NCBI RefSeq assembly: GCF_003259905.1
Contig: NZ_QLMG01000036.1
Coordinates: 1-44,649 of the forward strand
Origin: Salipiger aestuarii
GTDB lineage: Bacteria; Pseudomonadota; Alphaproteobacteria; Rhodobacterales; Rhodobacteraceae
Direction of reading: 5' to 3'
Length of the DNA stretch: 44,649 nt
Of this stretch, positions 44,560 to 44,649 are shown piece after piece; the stretch's first letter is position 1, and each line of letters opens with the position of its first letter. The notes below the pieces were generated by a model. That model did not search any database. It was not told the origin of the DNA and worked only from the letters and a program-made list of their open reading frames with translations. The translations under genes were made by a program, and so were the position numbers.

Positions 44560-44649
44560 GTGTCCATCCGGGAACATCTTGAATCTTTGGAATCACTTGT
44601 GAATCCTTGGCGGAGGCAAGGTTTTGCAGGAGCTTTTGGATGTGGACCA

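Noticed and set aside
1-44649. CRISPR array, prophage, or defence island
   Set aside because: No regularly spaced direct repeats, Cas genes, phage structural genes or known defence genes other than the ccdAB toxin-antitoxin pair were found.

Overview
The window is high-GC DNA with tightly packed genes, many of which overlap as ATGA or TGATG. The content points to an alphaproteobacterium of the Rhodobacteraceae (Paracoccus/Roseobacter-like): a complete aerobic (late cobalt insertion) cobalamin gene set, TRAP and CUT1 ABC transporters, a homogentisate pathway, and a dispersed intergenic hairpin repeat of a kind I associate with Rhodobacterales. No rRNA, intact tRNA, CRISPR array or complete insertion sequence was seen. 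The family level assignment is inference.

Layout. (1) 1-5.6 kb: a TonB-dependent receptor with a 22-bp perfect palindrome upstream, a MarR regulator, a ccdAB toxin-antitoxin pair with a readable promoter/operator, a polyol-dehydrogenase-like enzyme, and about 950 bp of gene-free DNA holding a 3' tRNA-like fragment that may be an old attachment site. (2) 5.6-10.9 kb: a ugpBAEC glycerol-3-phosphate/phosphodiester ABC operon on the minus strand, preceded by a three-repeat Pho-box-like element. Its last gene is an endonuclease/exonuclease/phosphatase-fold protein in the position often held by ugpQ. (3) 10.9-16.1 kb: a Gfo/Idh/MocA oxidoreductase, then a scarred accessory stretch with a chimeric RTX/sulfotransferase pseudogene, an intact sulfotransferase, repeat copies, an IS30-type transposase remnant and a small cysteine-rich ORF. 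(4) 16.1-31.9 kb: the cobalamin locus. cobO is on the minus strand. Facing away from it, a cobalamin riboswitch leads DUF1636-cobW-cobN-cobG-cobH-cobI-cobJ-[cobK inverted]-cobL-cobE-cobM-cobB-cobA-cbiM-cobF. (5) 32.2-44.2 kb: an aromatic catabolism locus. It has AsnC and MarR regulators, hmgA, fahA, an MBL-fold protein, an FAD monooxygenase with a 62-residue partner (an MhaAB-like pair), maiA, a DctPQM TRAP transporter, an HpaR-like MarR regulator and a convergent ThDP-dependent enzyme.

How the genes work together. The cob operon carries the enzymes from uroporphyrinogen III (CobA) through CobI, G, J, M, F, K, L, H and B to cobyrinate a,c-diamide. It also has the large cobaltochelatase subunit (CobN), the adenosyltransferase (CobO), a metallochaperone-type GTPase (CobW) and a CbiM-type cobalt channel. 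The CobS/CobT partners and the lower-ligand and amidation genes are not in this window. In the aromatic locus, the predicted route is TRAP uptake of a hydroxyaromatic acid, ring hydroxylation to homogentisate, ring cleavage by HmgA, isomerisation by MaiA and hydrolysis by FahA to fumarate and acetoacetate. A MarR-type repressor acting at a palindrome between its own gene and hmgA is the likely control.

Nothing here is clearly a new molecular system. The items most worth following are the EEP protein in the ugp operon, the RTX/sulfotransferase chimera, the cobK/cobL start codons that share one CATG, the CbiM without visible ECF partners, and the MBL-fold protein that has lost its second metal site.
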